Origin: Lentibacillus sp. JNUCC-1
Lineage (GTDB): Bacteria > Bacillota > Bacilli > Bacillales > Amphibacillaceae
Reading direction: 5' to 3'
Length of the DNA: 64,000 nt
Assembly (NCBI RefSeq): GCF_009741735.1
Contig: NZ_WHOH01000003.1
Coordinates: 248,001-312,000 of the forward strand
Under the pieces are notes generated by a model. It was not told where the DNA came from and ran no database searches. It saw only the letters and a list, made by a program, of their open reading frames with translations. The position numbers and the translations under genes are program-made. This document shows positions 26,303-35,438 of the stretch, piece after piece (the stretch's first letter is position 1; every line of letters begins with the position of its first letter).

Positions 26303-27178
26303 ATGAAACGAATCGCTGTCATACTCATTTTCACGCTGACCATTACAGCTTGGCCGTACCACACCCAAGCGCAAACCCCAACGTCCCTGCTGAAAGTTCA
26401 TTTTATCGACGTCGGCCAGGGGGACAGTATTTTAATCGAGACGCCTGCAGACAAGGTCATTCTCGTGGACGGCGGACCACCCGACGCAGGCCCCGCTGTT
26501 GTCGACTATCTCAACAAGCAACAGATTGACACCATTGATCTCCTGGTCGCGACCCATCCGGATATCGATCATATTGGCGGTTTGGTGGAAGTTATGAAAC
26601 AGTTCAAGATCGGCCATGTCCTTGATAATGGGAAATTTCACGTCACGAAAACGTATCTGAAATACGTTCATCAGATCCGCCGGCAGATGATTCCTGTTTA
26701 TGAAGCGGGGGAGGATGATCACATTGAATTTGATCCCTTTTTAAAAATGCAAATCCTGAATGCAGACGAAGAGACACGCACTAACAACCAGTCGTCGATC
26801 GTCTTGGCAATCGAGTATTTGCAAAAGTCACTTCTCCTAGCTGGCGACATCGACAAAGATATGGAATACCAGCTCATGAAAGCATACGACTTAAAAGGCG
26901 ACTTCCTAAAAATACCGCATCACGGCTCAGATACAAGTTCGACCATGGCTTTTATTGAAGCCGTCCATCCGAAAGCAGCTATTCTCTCTTACGCCAGGGA
27001 AAATAAATTCGGTCACCCTGTTGAACGTGTGATGGGCAACTTGCAAAGGATGCAAATCGATTTATACTCAACAGCGATTCATGGCAATATCGTGCTTATG
27101 ACAGACGGCAAACATCATGTGATCCAAACAGAAAAAGACCCCCTCGACTATGTAGGGGATCAGAACGAGGCGGGTTGA
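26303..27178 (+). CDS. Exported ComEC-like metallo-beta-lactamase fold hydrolase
   Basis: A 291-residue protein with a signal peptide (RIAVILIFTLTITAWPYHTQA) and a metallo-beta-lactamase domain related to the soluble C-terminal domain of ComEC. Landmarks are FIDVGQGDSIL, the metal motif THPDIDHIGG, AGDID and PHHGSD. Such extracellular proteins may act as nucleases or phosphodiesterases, but this is not shown. It lies between the 20-bp array and a convergent, damaged ABC exporter cluster. The ATG follows AAAGGAAG at normal distance. Confidence 0.87.
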   Translation: MKRIAVILIFTLTITAWPYHTQAQTPTSLLKVHFIDVGQGDSILIETPADKVILVDGGPPDAGPAVVDYLNKQQIDTIDLLVATHPDIDHIGGLVEVMKQFKIGHVLDNGKFHVTKTYLKYVHQIRRQMIPVYEAGEDDHIEFDPFLKMQILNADEETRTNNQSSIVLAIEYLQKSLLLAGDIDKDMEYQLMKAYDLKGDFLKIPHHGSDTSSTMAFIEAVHPKAAILSYARENKFGHPVERVMGNLQRMQIDLYSTAIHGNIVLMTDGKHHVIQTEKDPLDYVGDQNEAG

Positions 27179-27213
27179 CGAAAAGCTGACAACGAAAAGG
27201 GGGGACCACCCTC

Positions 27214-28331
27214 TCAAGCAATTCGGCTCTTGCTGATCTTTTTCACTGCCAATCCATAAAACAGCAAACTCAACATCAACACAACGGGCAGACCTTGATA
27301 CCACGCCGTTCCATTTTGATGTAAAATCGGCTCTGTAGGAAACACGTACTGAAACGGGTTCAACCAAGCGAAAAAGTCCCATGAAATAAGCGACGCTCCG
27401 CCATACCCGCCCACTATGATAACGACTAAAACAAACAATGTCGCGATCGTTTGTTTAAAAAATAAGCCGAGTAACAGATACAAAGAAATCATACCGACCA
27501 TCATGACAGATATGCTAACCAAGCCATAGATGATGTAGTCAGCTGTCGCGATAAAGGCCAACTCACCGTTCTGCTCGATTAAAATGGGATAGTCAAAAGT
27601 CCCGTTATCGCCGAAAACGCCTCCGACCACAAAAACAGTCAGCCATATAACAGCAACGATCAACACGTAAGAACAGATCGCCGTCCATAGCTTGCTCGTG
27701 ATGATGTTCATGCGTTTTAAAGGCTGGGTAAACAATAATTTCGCCGAGTGATCCTCGAATTCTGCTGTCATCAGGTCCCGATTAAAATGAACATGATAAT
27801 CATGGCACCGAACTGAAAGAAGAATTCAAATACCTGCTTCATGAAATTTGGAAACGCCAGGCTGTATACGCCGTGCTCAGGCTTGATGTTCTCGTCCAGA
27901 AGCTTTTGATTCATGGCGTATTTGCGGACGATGTCTGAGGCGGCAAGCGGATATTCACCACCGGCTTCATTGTAGGTCACAACGCTTTTAAAAAATGCAT
28001 TTTCTTTCGTTAATTGCGCCTCCCAGTCATCTGCACGAACGGCGCCTTTCAATTCCGCCAAAATGTTCATGTTCTCATACATCATTTTTTCCAAAGCAAG
28101 CTCTGTCTCATTGTTAGGATCATCTTCAAGCTTGTATTGGTGCCCTCTTAACATCATTTCACTTGTGCTCCACCGCTCATCCGCGACTTGAAGCTGATCT
28201 TCCTTAATGACCGGCTGAAAAACAACATTATGTATAAACAACGGAACGATCGCCCCGATGACAGCCAGAAGCAGAACAACGAATTTTTTGCTGTAAACCA
28301 TTTTTTTTAATTCAAAGGGAAACAGTTTCAT
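27214..28331 (-). pseudogene. ABC-2 type transporter permease, one apparent frameshift
   Basis: Integral membrane subunit of an ABC exporter with a first membrane segment after KKMVYSKKF, a long extracytoplasmic region (about residues 40-170) and several later membrane segments, a layout typical of ABC-2 permeases. The ATG at 28331 is preceded by AAAGGGG and overlaps the end of the ATPase gene. The frame breaks in the C run at 27777-27779; one more base would join FILIG to DLMTAEFEDHSAKLLFTQPL. The neighbouring ATPase is split by an insertion sequence, so this transporter is probably inactive regardless. Confidence 0.8.
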
Positions 28332-29259
28332 GATGGTCAACCCCTTTGAATAATTGCTGGTACCGCTTTTCGGCGCCGACCATTTCGTTGTGAATGTTCT
28401 CAAGTGAGATGTTGTGCCCGTTCATAAGATCAATGAACGATTGCAGGTGCAAGTCGCTTTCTTCAAATGTGACCTCTCCTTTGTCGGTGGTGTCAAACGT
28501 GACGCCAGCTTCATGCAACACGGTTTGGGCGCACGGAAGATTGGAAACGGTTACAAAATATTGATTTGACGCAACGTCTGCCAGTGATTCCTTTAATAGG
28601 CGGCCACCTTTGAGGAAATAAATGGTATTGGTCACCCGGTCGATTTCATCCAGATTGTGTGAGGAGAGCAAGATTGTGGTGCCTTCGTCGTGTAATTCCA
28701 GCAAAATGTTGCGCACAGACACGGCGCTTGTCGGATCAAGGCCATTGAGCGGCTCATCCAATAACAGCAATTTGGGATCATTAATAATCACCATAGCAAG
28801 CAGCAAATGTTGTTTCATACCGAGAGAATAATTTCTTACCCGTTTTTTAACATAGCCGGACATGCCGACACGATCTGTGACTTCTTTGATGCGAGACAGG
28901 GGGATTTTCTGCACTTTACAGATGAATTTCAAATGATCCAGGCCTGTCAAATGCTCATACAAAATTCGGTTATCCTGTAAATACGAGGCATCGTAAAATA
29001 TGGTTGGATCCGTATGTTTTTTACCTAGCAATTGAACGTCACCTTCGTCAAACGGGAGCAGGTTCGTCATACAATTCAATAAGGTTGTTTTACCAGATCC
29101 ATTTGGTCCAACGAGGGCTGCAATTTGCGGTTCCTCAATGGAGATATCGATGCCATTTAAAACCCACTGCTTTTTGTATTTCTTTTCCCCCTCTGTTAGG
29201 ATAGTTGTCGTACGAGGCAAACGTGGTATGATTAACTAAATCACACGGAGGTCATCGTA

Positions 29260-29762
29260 ATGACAAATAAGCGATATTCAGAGGAACAAAAAACGGCGGC
29301 ATTGAAGCGGATGATGCCACCACAAAATGAATCAGTGAAAGCATTGAGTAAAGAGACTGGCATCTCAGACGTGACACTGTATAAGTGGCGAAAGGAGGCC
29401 AGAGCGTCTGGTAACGCAGCTCCTGGCAATGGGCAAACCAGCGATCGATGGAGCAGCGAAGATAAGTTTCTTGTCGTCATGGAGACATATGCCATGAACG
29501 AGAAAGAAATAGCGGAATATTGCCGGAAAAAAGGCTTATACCGCGAACAGATCAATGCCTGGCAAGAAGCTTGCCTTCAGGCGAATGGAAAAGCTCTTGG
29601 CTTGTCTAAAGAGCTGAATGGACAGTTGAAAGAGGAAAAACAACGATCACAGTCTTTAGAAAAAGATCTAAAAAAGAAGGAGAAAGCATTGGCGGAAGCG
29701 GCTGCGTTGTTACTTCTTAGAAAAAAGGCCCGAGCGATTTGGGGGACCAAGAGGACGAATGA
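29260..29762 (+). CDS. IS3-family transposase OrfA
   Basis: Helix-turn-helix DNA-binding protein (VKALSKETGISDVTLYKWR) with a coiled-coil-like, glutamine/lysine-rich C-terminal half. As sequenced the frame runs on to 29844, but this is probably caused by one missing G at 29741-29745. With the base restored it ends GAATGA at 29762, overlapping the orfB ATG in the usual ATGA form. AAAAAAG at 29721-29727 is a typical slippery heptamer for minus-one frameshifting to make the OrfAB transposase. GGAGG precedes the ATG. Confidence 0.82.
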
Positions 29763-30817
29763 TCGATCCGTCAGATCGCTTACGTGCCGTAGAATTAATT
29801 CAGGAAGCCAATCGAAATGGCGCGCGTCTTTCAAAAGCATGTGAAGAATTGCATATTCACGTACGGACTTATCAAAGGTGGGTGGCTGAAGGCGATGTCA
29901 AGATCGATCAACGTCCTCACGCAGAGCGGCCAATACCCAAGAACAAAATATCAGAAGAAGAAAGAACCGAAATTCTGGAGGTTGTAAACCAGGAATCATA
30001 TGCCGATTTACCTCCCACACAAATTATCCCCCTTCTGGCTGATCAGGGGAAATATATTGCATCCGAATCAACGTTTTATCGCGTACTACGCGAAGAAAAA
30101 ATGCAGAATCATCGTGGCCGCAGTCAAAAGCCCAAAAAGCGAATTCCCGAAAGTCACTTGGCAACGGCACCGAATCAGGTTTGGACTTGGGATATCACAT
30201 GGCTCGGCGGCCCTGTGAAAGGATTATTCTACCGATTGTACTTGATCCTTGATCTGTTTAGTCGCAAAGTTGTTGGTTGGGAAGTGTGGGAAACAGAGGA
30301 AGCTCAGTACGCTGAAAAGCTCGTCAAAAAAGCTGTACTGAAAGAGGAAATCAAAGGCAGGCCTTTAGTACTGCACTCTGATAATGGCAGCCCTATGAAA
30401 GCCGCAACGTTCCTTGGATTGCTTGAGACCTTGGGTATTCAAAGCTCATTTTCCAGGCCCCGAGTAAGCAATGACAATCCATATTCGGAAGCGATGTTCC
30501 GGACACTTAAGTACCGACCGGAGTTTCCTCATGAAGGTTTTGTCTCCTTGGAGGAGGCGAGAAAATGGGCAAGTCAGTTTGTCGAATGGTATAACGACGT
30601 TCATTTACACAGTGCTTTAAATTTCGTGACACCTGTACAGTGCCATAATGGGGCATATAAAGATATTTTGGCACAACGTCAAGTCATCTATGAACAGGCA
30701 AAACAAAAACATCCAGAACGTTGGGGATCCAGGGGCACAAGGGATTGGTCTCCTCATGAAGAGGTTGCACTGAATCCAATGCGTGAGGATACTGCCGTGG
30801 CCTCAGGTGATTCATAG
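29759..30817 (+). CDS. IS3-family transposase OrfB (DDE integrase domain)
   Basis: Catalytic half of the transposase, 352 residues. The rve-type core shows the acidic triad: first D in WTWDITWLGG, second D in LHSDNGSP and E in NPYSEAMFRTLK. An N-terminal HTH_21-like segment (LSKACEELHIHVRTYQRW) precedes it. Normally produced as a fusion with OrfA by frameshifting. The core appears intact, so the element may still be mobile if orfA is intact in the strain. Confidence 0.93.
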   Translation: MIDPSDRLRAVELIQEANRNGARLSKACEELHIHVRTYQRWVAEGDVKIDQRPHAERPIPKNKISEEERTEILEVVNQESYADLPPTQIIPLLADQGKYIASESTFYRVLREEKMQNHRGRSQKPKKRIPESHLATAPNQVWTWDITWLGGPVKGLFYRLYLILDLFSRKVVGWEVWETEEAQYAEKLVKKAVLKEEIKGRPLVLHSDNGSPMKAATFLGLLETLGIQSSFSRPRVSNDNPYSEAMFRTLKYRPEFPHEGFVSLEEARKWASQFVEWYNDVHLHSALNFVTPVQCHNGAYKDILAQRQVIYEQAKQKHPERWGSRGTRDWSPHEEVALNPMREDTAVASGDS

Positions 30818-30981
30818 AGTGCCTATCACCTGATGATTTGAAATGAAAAATGGTTCACCTTTCATTTTAAATCATCAGGGCAGCAAGCGAAGCGCGGTAG
30901 CTATGATCACTGGGTATGAAATTTTAAAAAATAATTAGCTGAATGCGACAACTATGTTGACAAACACCGTTTTTTAAATTC

Positions 30982-32244
30982 CTAACGTTGATGATCATGT
31001 CTACCCCTCCTCAATAAGATAAGTCCTTGTCGAAGCTTTATTTGTGTGACGATATAAACGGCCAAAGCAAGCAATGCACTGGCCGTTGCCAAGACGATCA
31101 GTCCGTTTGTGAATGAGATATTAAAGTTTTGCAAGGAAGCGGCTAATTCCTGGGTGGCAACATCAACAACCGAAAAATACTGGAACGGATTCAGCGGCAC
31201 GACATCCAGAGCGCCCAATGGTTCACTCAGGCTGGCACCAATAAAGACTGTTGCCAATGTTAATCCAATCGCAAGAACCGCTCGCTTCGTTATAATCGAG
31301 TAAAACATGAGCAATAGGTAACAAAAAAGCAGCACCATCAAAAACAACCCGACTGATTTTATGAGGAGCGTACTCATATTCATAAATGAAAACGTGAAAT
31401 CATCTCCGTAAACTAGTACAGGATAATCATAATCTCCAAAGCGGTCAAACACTGTTCCCATAAGAAGAGAAACGACAATGACACCGAATAAAACGGCTGC
31501 ACTTAAGGCTAAAGCCACCAACACTTTACCGACCATAATTCTCCAAAAATGTAAAGGCTGTGTTCTTAGAAAATGTATGGGACCATGGCGGCCTAGCCCT
31601 TCTTTGGTAAACATATCTCCAAACAGAAAAACAAAGAAGGCCGCACCAATTACCCCAAGAGAAGTTTGAAACATTCGATTAAGAAAGTTCAGGCCGACCG
31701 AAGAATATTTATTGCTGTATTCTAAAACTGACTTCTCCAGTAGGGATGTTTCATAAGTAACATCATAAATCGTCCGCTGTGATACAAAATGGATGGGCAG
31801 CACAGGTGCAATATCTCTATCACGCATCAGCCTATATTTCTCCAAAAAACTAACTTCTGTAAAAAACGATGGCCACTGGGAAGGCCCCATATACTCAAGG
31901 TCCATTCTTTGGCTCATACCTGGTTCCATTTGCTTAATTTCTATATCCAAAAGCGTATGCCAGTCCTTTTGCTCTAGTGCCTGCACCTTTTTTTGGGTTT
32001 TAGTCAGCTGATCGCTATTAATGTCATTCACCGAATTCCCTTCTGACTGCTCCTGTTCAGCGATTGTCTGTTCAAGCTGCGAGATTTTCATCTTTTCATC
32101 GGCAATCAAATGGTCCGTTCGTACGGTATTCATATAAACGAAAATGTAATATGTAATGATCAATAAAATAATCAATAAAAGCATGAGACGAAAAAAAAGC
32201 GATTTATATACCTTTTTAAATTCGAATAGAATTAATTGGAACAA
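30982..32244 (-). CDS. ABC-2 type transporter permease
   Basis: Membrane protein of about 420 residues: one membrane segment near residues 15-40, a long extracytoplasmic loop with a coiled-coil stretch (KISQLEQTIAEQEQ), then five to six membrane segments. This is the ABC-2 exporter layout. The start is taken as TTG at 32244 with GGAGGTG six bases before it; the ATG at 32259 overlaps that site and is less likely. Its last codons overlap the true start of the ATPase gene that the IS3 element split, so permease-ATPase-permease once formed one operon. Confidence 0.82.
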   Translation of the reverse strand: MFQLILFEFKKVYKSLFFRLMLLLIILLIITYYIFVYMNTVRTDHLIADEKMKISQLEQTIAEQEQSEGNSVNDINSDQLTKTQKKVQALEQKDWHTLLDIEIKQMEPGMSQRMDLEYMGPSQWPSFFTEVSFLEKYRLMRDRDIAPVLPIHFVSQRTIYDVTYETSLLEKSVLEYSNKYSSVGLNFLNRMFQTSLGVIGAAFFVFLFGDMFTKEGLGRHGPIHFLRTQPLHFWRIMVGKVLVALALSAAVLFGVIVVSLLMGTVFDRFGDYDYPVLVYGDDFTFSFMNMSTLLIKSVGLFLMVLLFCYLLLMFYSIITKRAVLAIGLTLATVFIGASLSEPLGALDVVPLNPFQYFSVVDVATQELAASLQNFNISFTNGLIVLATASALLALAVYIVTQIKLRQGLILLRRGRHDHQR

Positions 32245-32420
32245 CGGATGCACCTCCATTCTTGGCCACTGGAAAAAGTTTCTTTAAGTTTATGTTATTA
32301 TAACACAAAAATAATTATGAATGTCAAAATTAATTGATAAATAAAAAGGGTTTTTAATACAATTTGTAGAATATATATGTTATTAGGAGAGACAGAAAAA
32401 TACAGGAGAGAAAGATAGGT

Positions 32421-32735
32421 ATGAAACGTGTCGGATTATCTATTACCATGCTTTTAACTTGTATCGTGTTCTTAACCGCACCTGTAGGATCATATGCATC
32501 TGATGAAGGCTCAACGGTAGAATCTATGACTAAAACTGTAAGTGTGTGGGAGCGTTACCCACTCGGAACTATCCCCCCTTCCATATATATTTATGACAGA
32601 CTCGGATGGAAGGGCACACTTAAACTGGTTGACTATCAAACCGCACCTGATTTTGTTATTGCCAATTACAAAGGCACGGTTACTTGCCATGGAACTTGCG
32701 CTGTTGGTGAGCCGGGGGATCAAGAAAAGGAATAG
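32421..32735 (+). CDS. Small secreted cysteine-containing protein, function unknown
   Basis: A 104-residue protein with a clear signal peptide (LSITMLLTCIVFLTAPVGSYA) and a mature part of about 77 residues containing WERYPLGTIPPSIYIYD and a C-terminal GTVTCHGTC motif able to form a disulfide. GGAGAG lies a little far upstream of the ATG. It is divergent from the broken ABC exporter cluster and upstream of a lipoprotein gene. A peptide with antagonistic or signalling role is possible given the neighbours, but there is no direct evidence. Confidence 0.65.
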   Translation: MKRVGLSITMLLTCIVFLTAPVGSYASDEGSTVESMTKTVSVWERYPLGTIPPSIYIYDRLGWKGTLKLVDYQTAPDFVIANYKGTVTCHGTCAVGEPGDQEKE

Positions 32736-32854
32736 CATGAGGGTGCATGTAGTAGTTGAGTGTTATTAGAATATATCTGTCTCTTCTAATTTAATTCTAC
32801 TTCCAAGCAATTAGGTAAAGGAAATTGTTTTCATTAAAACAAGGAGGCGTTAAC

Positions 32855-33520
32855 TTGATTAACGTTGTTCGTATACTAACAATGGTTTTATTCGTATTCT
32901 TTTTAGTTGGGTGCACGAATGAGAGTGTGAACGATGAGGCAGCGCTCAATGACTTAATGAAGGACGAAACTCACTCTGATCATAACGGTGAAAATGACTT
33001 AAACAATACCCTCAACACCTCGCAAAATGAAAGCGAACAAAAAAAACCGTCTTCATCATCTAATAAAAAAACTGAAACAAGAAAAAAATTTCCGGCGGGT
33101 TTTAAACTAAAAGTTAACAGTGGGGGAAAGGGGTATGATGCTGGATTTATTTCATCTTGTGCGGATGATGGAAAAAGGTGTAACGCTGAGATTAAAGATC
33201 GCGATAAATTGCTAGAGCGGTTTGTTAAGGGGGATGATTATCAACCAATTCCCAGGTTGAAGGTGAGAACAGAGAATTATATAACTTTTCGAACATCAGC
33301 AAGTGGGAAATCTGGAGACTTCCTACCGATGCCTGATCAAATAGAGTTAATACAAATAGAAAGAGAAGAAGAGGATATTAGAGCAGAGTTAGATGTTCCA
33401 CGATTTGAAGCGTCTGAGGAAAGAGGCAGGTATAATTATGTTGTAAGGGTAAGATGGAATCAGGAGAATGTTTTCAAGGGGGAAGCTCTGTATGCATTTT
33501 CAGTGTTGGTAACGGAATAA
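32855..33520 (+). CDS. Putative lipoprotein, paralogue 1
   Basis: A 221-residue lipoprotein of unknown function. The start is TTG at 32855, seven bases after GGAGG. A hydrophobic signal (ILTMVLFVFFLVGC) ends in a lipobox cysteine; a low-complexity acidic/serine-lysine spacer (about residues 25-80) leads to a conserved C-terminal domain with PRLKVRTENYITF and LPMPDQIELIQIE. It is closely similar along its whole length to the gene at 35439, so the two arose by duplication. The IS110-family element lies between them. Confidence 0.78.
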   Translation: MINVVRILTMVLFVFFLVGCTNESVNDEAALNDLMKDETHSDHNGENDLNNTLNTSQNESEQKKPSSSSNKKTETRKKFPAGFKLKVNSGGKGYDAGFISSCADDGKRCNAEIKDRDKLLERFVKGDDYQPIPRLKVRTENYITFRTSASGKSGDFLPMPDQIELIQIEREEEDIRAELDVPRFEASEERGRYNYVVRVRWNQENVFKGEALYAFSVLVTE

Positions 33521-33677
33521 TGAGTAAGAGTTCCAACTTTTGCGACATTTAGTTATTTTTAAGGAGCATTCCTGTAATGAAGAAATTTGAGGTTTGAACA
33601 GAAAAGAGCCCTCTTGGTATAGTACAGGGTGTCATGATCATGACCCCGAATTAAATAAATACCAAGGAGGACTCGCA

Positions 33678-34961
33678 ATGAATTATAACCAAAATCACAA
33701 AATCGCGCAAATCACAGAATCCACATTGATCGTGGGGATTGACATCGCAAAAGACAAACACGTAGCTCGCGCACAAGATTATCGAGGTATTGAATTTGGC
33801 AAACGATTGATCTTTGAAAATCGAATACACGGTTATCAAAAGCTGCTTGATTGGGTAGCTAGGCTTCAAGAGAAAAACCAAAAGACACATGTCATGTTTG
33901 GCGTTGAACCGACTGGCCACTTTTGGAAGAGTCTAGCCTACTACCTGAACGCCAAAGGTTATGACTTTGTGTTAGTTAACCCGATGCATGTTAAAAAAAG
34001 CAAAGAGCTGGACGACAATTCGCCCACAAAAAATGATACGAAAGACGCACGTGTTATTGCACAGATGGTTAAGGATGGTCGATACTCTGTACCGAACCTT
34101 CTTGACGGTGTTTATGCCGAGTTAAGGGAAGGGATTAAATTACGAGATCAACTCACCAAACAGCTGATGATTGTCGAAGGACGCATCCAAAACGCCATAC
34201 AACGGTATTTTCCGGAGTTTGATGATGTGTTTAATGACTGGAATGGTAAGACAGCTATTTGTACACTGCGTGAATTCCCATTTCCATCTGATATTCAGGA
34301 TATGACCCCTGAAGACGTGCTTTCAACGTGGAAAACAGTCGTTAAAAGTGGTGTGGGCATCAAACGTGCCAATCAGCTTGTCCAAGCTGCCCAGAAAAGC
34401 ATTGGTGTTCAGATAGGTTTGCGCTTTGCCAGGCAGGAATTACAGACTCTGCTTGATCAATATGAATTGTACAACCAACAACTTGTGTCATTGGATAAAG
34501 AGATCGAAACACTTATAACAGATCTACCTGGAGCTAAAGAAATGATGGCTATTAAAGGCATTGGTCCCACGACAGTGGCCACGTTTTTCGCCGAGGTCGG
34601 AGACCTCTCCAACTACAGTCATCCCCAGCAAATTGTAAGTATGGCTGGTCTATCCTTAAAAGAACACAGCTCGGGTAAATTCAAAGGGCAAACACGAATA
34701 GACAAGCGTGGACGCAAGCGATTGAGAAGAGCGATCTATTTAGCTGTGCGCCCACTGGTAGCACATAATTCGACGTTCAAGACATTGCATCATTATTACA
34801 CCACGCGTCCCGATCGTCCTTTGAAAAAGCAACAATCTCTGATCGCTTTGTGCGGTAAGTTGATACGTGTCTTATTCGCCATTGGCACGAAGCAGTGTGA
34901 ATTTGATGGAAGTAAACTACTACAAGGACTACCTGAATTACAAACAAGTCAGGTGGCATGA
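33678..34961 (+). CDS. IS110-family transposase (DEDD/serine recombinase type)
   Basis: Recombinase of 427 residues. The RuvC-like DEDD residues are visible in GIDIAKDKH, GVEPTGHFW and KNDTKDARVIAQ. The C-terminal Tnp_IS116/110/902 domain follows (IKGIGPTTVATFFAEVGD and SMAGLSLKEHSSGKFKG, which holds the probable nucleophilic serine). AAGGAGG precedes the ATG at 33678; an upstream in-frame extension has no site. Length is normal and motifs are complete, so the enzyme is likely active. Family members act with a bridge RNA encoded in a non-coding end. Confidence 0.94.
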   Translation: MNYNQNHKIAQITESTLIVGIDIAKDKHVARAQDYRGIEFGKRLIFENRIHGYQKLLDWVARLQEKNQKTHVMFGVEPTGHFWKSLAYYLNAKGYDFVLVNPMHVKKSKELDDNSPTKNDTKDARVIAQMVKDGRYSVPNLLDGVYAELREGIKLRDQLTKQLMIVEGRIQNAIQRYFPEFDDVFNDWNGKTAICTLREFPFPSDIQDMTPEDVLSTWKTVVKSGVGIKRANQLVQAAQKSIGVQIGLRFARQELQTLLDQYELYNQQLVSLDKEIETLITDLPGAKEMMAIKGIGPTTVATFFAEVGDLSNYSHPQQIVSMAGLSLKEHSSGKFKGQTRIDKRGRKRLRRAIYLAVRPLVAHNSTFKTLHHYYTTRPDRPLKKQQSLIALCGKLIRVLFAIGTKQCEFDGSKLLQGLPELQTSQVA

Positions 34962-35089
34962 ATATTGATGTTAACTACTCCACGTAGATAAGTGGTTCTG
35001 AATGAGCGATTAATAAACCTTTTTAATTCATTTGGGATGTTTCAACAAATGCATCTGATGGCCTTAGGATTGAACAAACACCAATAGTG

Positions 35090-35250
35090 CAGAGTCGGAG
35101 CTTATTTAACCCATTCGGGCAATAGACCCAGCTAAGGAGCATTTCCGACCTCCACCTTGTGGATACGCAGGACGAAGGAATGTATGGATAATAATCCCGT
35201 GATACATGGGAGGGTGAGCGACCATAAGTTGTGTGGAGATTTTCAGCACG
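35090..35250 (+). ncRNA. Candidate bridge-RNA region in the IS110 right end
   Basis: The non-coding stretch downstream of the transposase contains GGAG-centred motifs and self-complementary parts (CCCAGCTAAGGAGCATTTCC near 35127, CCCGTGATACATGGG near 35196). The part AAGGAG-AT-CGACCT recurs in the 395-bp insert at 17817-18211, the pattern expected of a conserved guide RNA. Placement downstream of the gene would fit the IS1111 subgroup. No fold was computed; limits are approximate. Confidence 0.4.
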
Positions 35251-35438
35251 GTTATCACGTCTCTTGTCACCAAATGTTCACAATTTGGGCGTTAGGATGG
35301 CATAGACTACGTCCGAAATTTCCGAAATCAACACCTGATACTCAACCCGCATTCAATATGTCAATGAAGTGTTTGAGTAATTCTAAGAAAGTAAGAGCAT
35401 TTTGGAGATATTTTAATTATATAGAGGGAGGCGTTAAC

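Larger units (their letters stand above)
29194..30962 (+). mobile_element. IS3-family insertion sequence
   Basis: A 1769-bp element with overlapping orfA/orfB. The ends are imperfect inverted repeats: left TGTTAGGATAGTTGTCGTA and, on the other strand at the right, TGTCAACATAGTTGTCGCA, with TG...CA termini. It sits inside an ABC ATPase gene. I see no clear 3-4-bp target duplication (CTC on the left, AAC on the right). The 3' non-coding part (30818-30962) contains a stem CCTGATGATTT.../AAATCATCAGG at about 30830-30880. Confidence 0.88.
28312..30998 (-). pseudogene. ABC transporter ATPase interrupted by an IS3-family element
   Basis: Main part 28312-29193 encodes an ABC nucleotide-binding domain: Walker A GPNGSGKT, signature YSLGMKQ, Walker B LLLLDEP and the H-loop SSHNLDE. 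It lacks its normal start. The missing N-terminus lies on the far side of the element at 30963-30998: GAGGAGGGG, then ATG at 30998 encoding MIINVRNLKNG, just where an ABC domain should begin, overlapping the end of the upstream permease gene. The element therefore split the gene after about codon 11. Downstream frames could be translated from an internal start, but the beta-sheet that precedes Walker A would be damaged. Confidence 0.85.
33575..35310 (+). mobile_element. IS110-family element (boundaries approximate)
   Basis: The transposase gene is flanked by about 100 bp on the left and a longer non-coding right part with structured sequence. IS110 elements have no long terminal inverted repeats, so exact ends cannot be fixed from one copy. 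The element lies between two paralogous lipoprotein genes, and the sequences next to them do not resemble each other, which agrees with insertion after duplication. The non-coding region 34962-35438 contains the putative guide RNA. Confidence 0.65.

Noticed and set aside
25228..26364. Long repetitive open frames over the 20-bp array on both strands (up to 378 codons)
   Set aside because: A 20-bp unit that lacks stops gives open frames automatically with a 20-residue period. There is no ribosome-binding site or family match, and the frames overlap the clpE terminator.
35157..35438. N-terminal extension of lipoprotein paralogue 2
   Set aside because: It would be encoded by IS110 non-coding sequence. 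The paralogue at 32855 shows the true TTG start after GGAGG.
34962..35438. Riboswitch upstream of lipoprotein paralogue 2
   Set aside because: The structured sequence belongs to the IS110 non-coding end and has no known aptamer motif.
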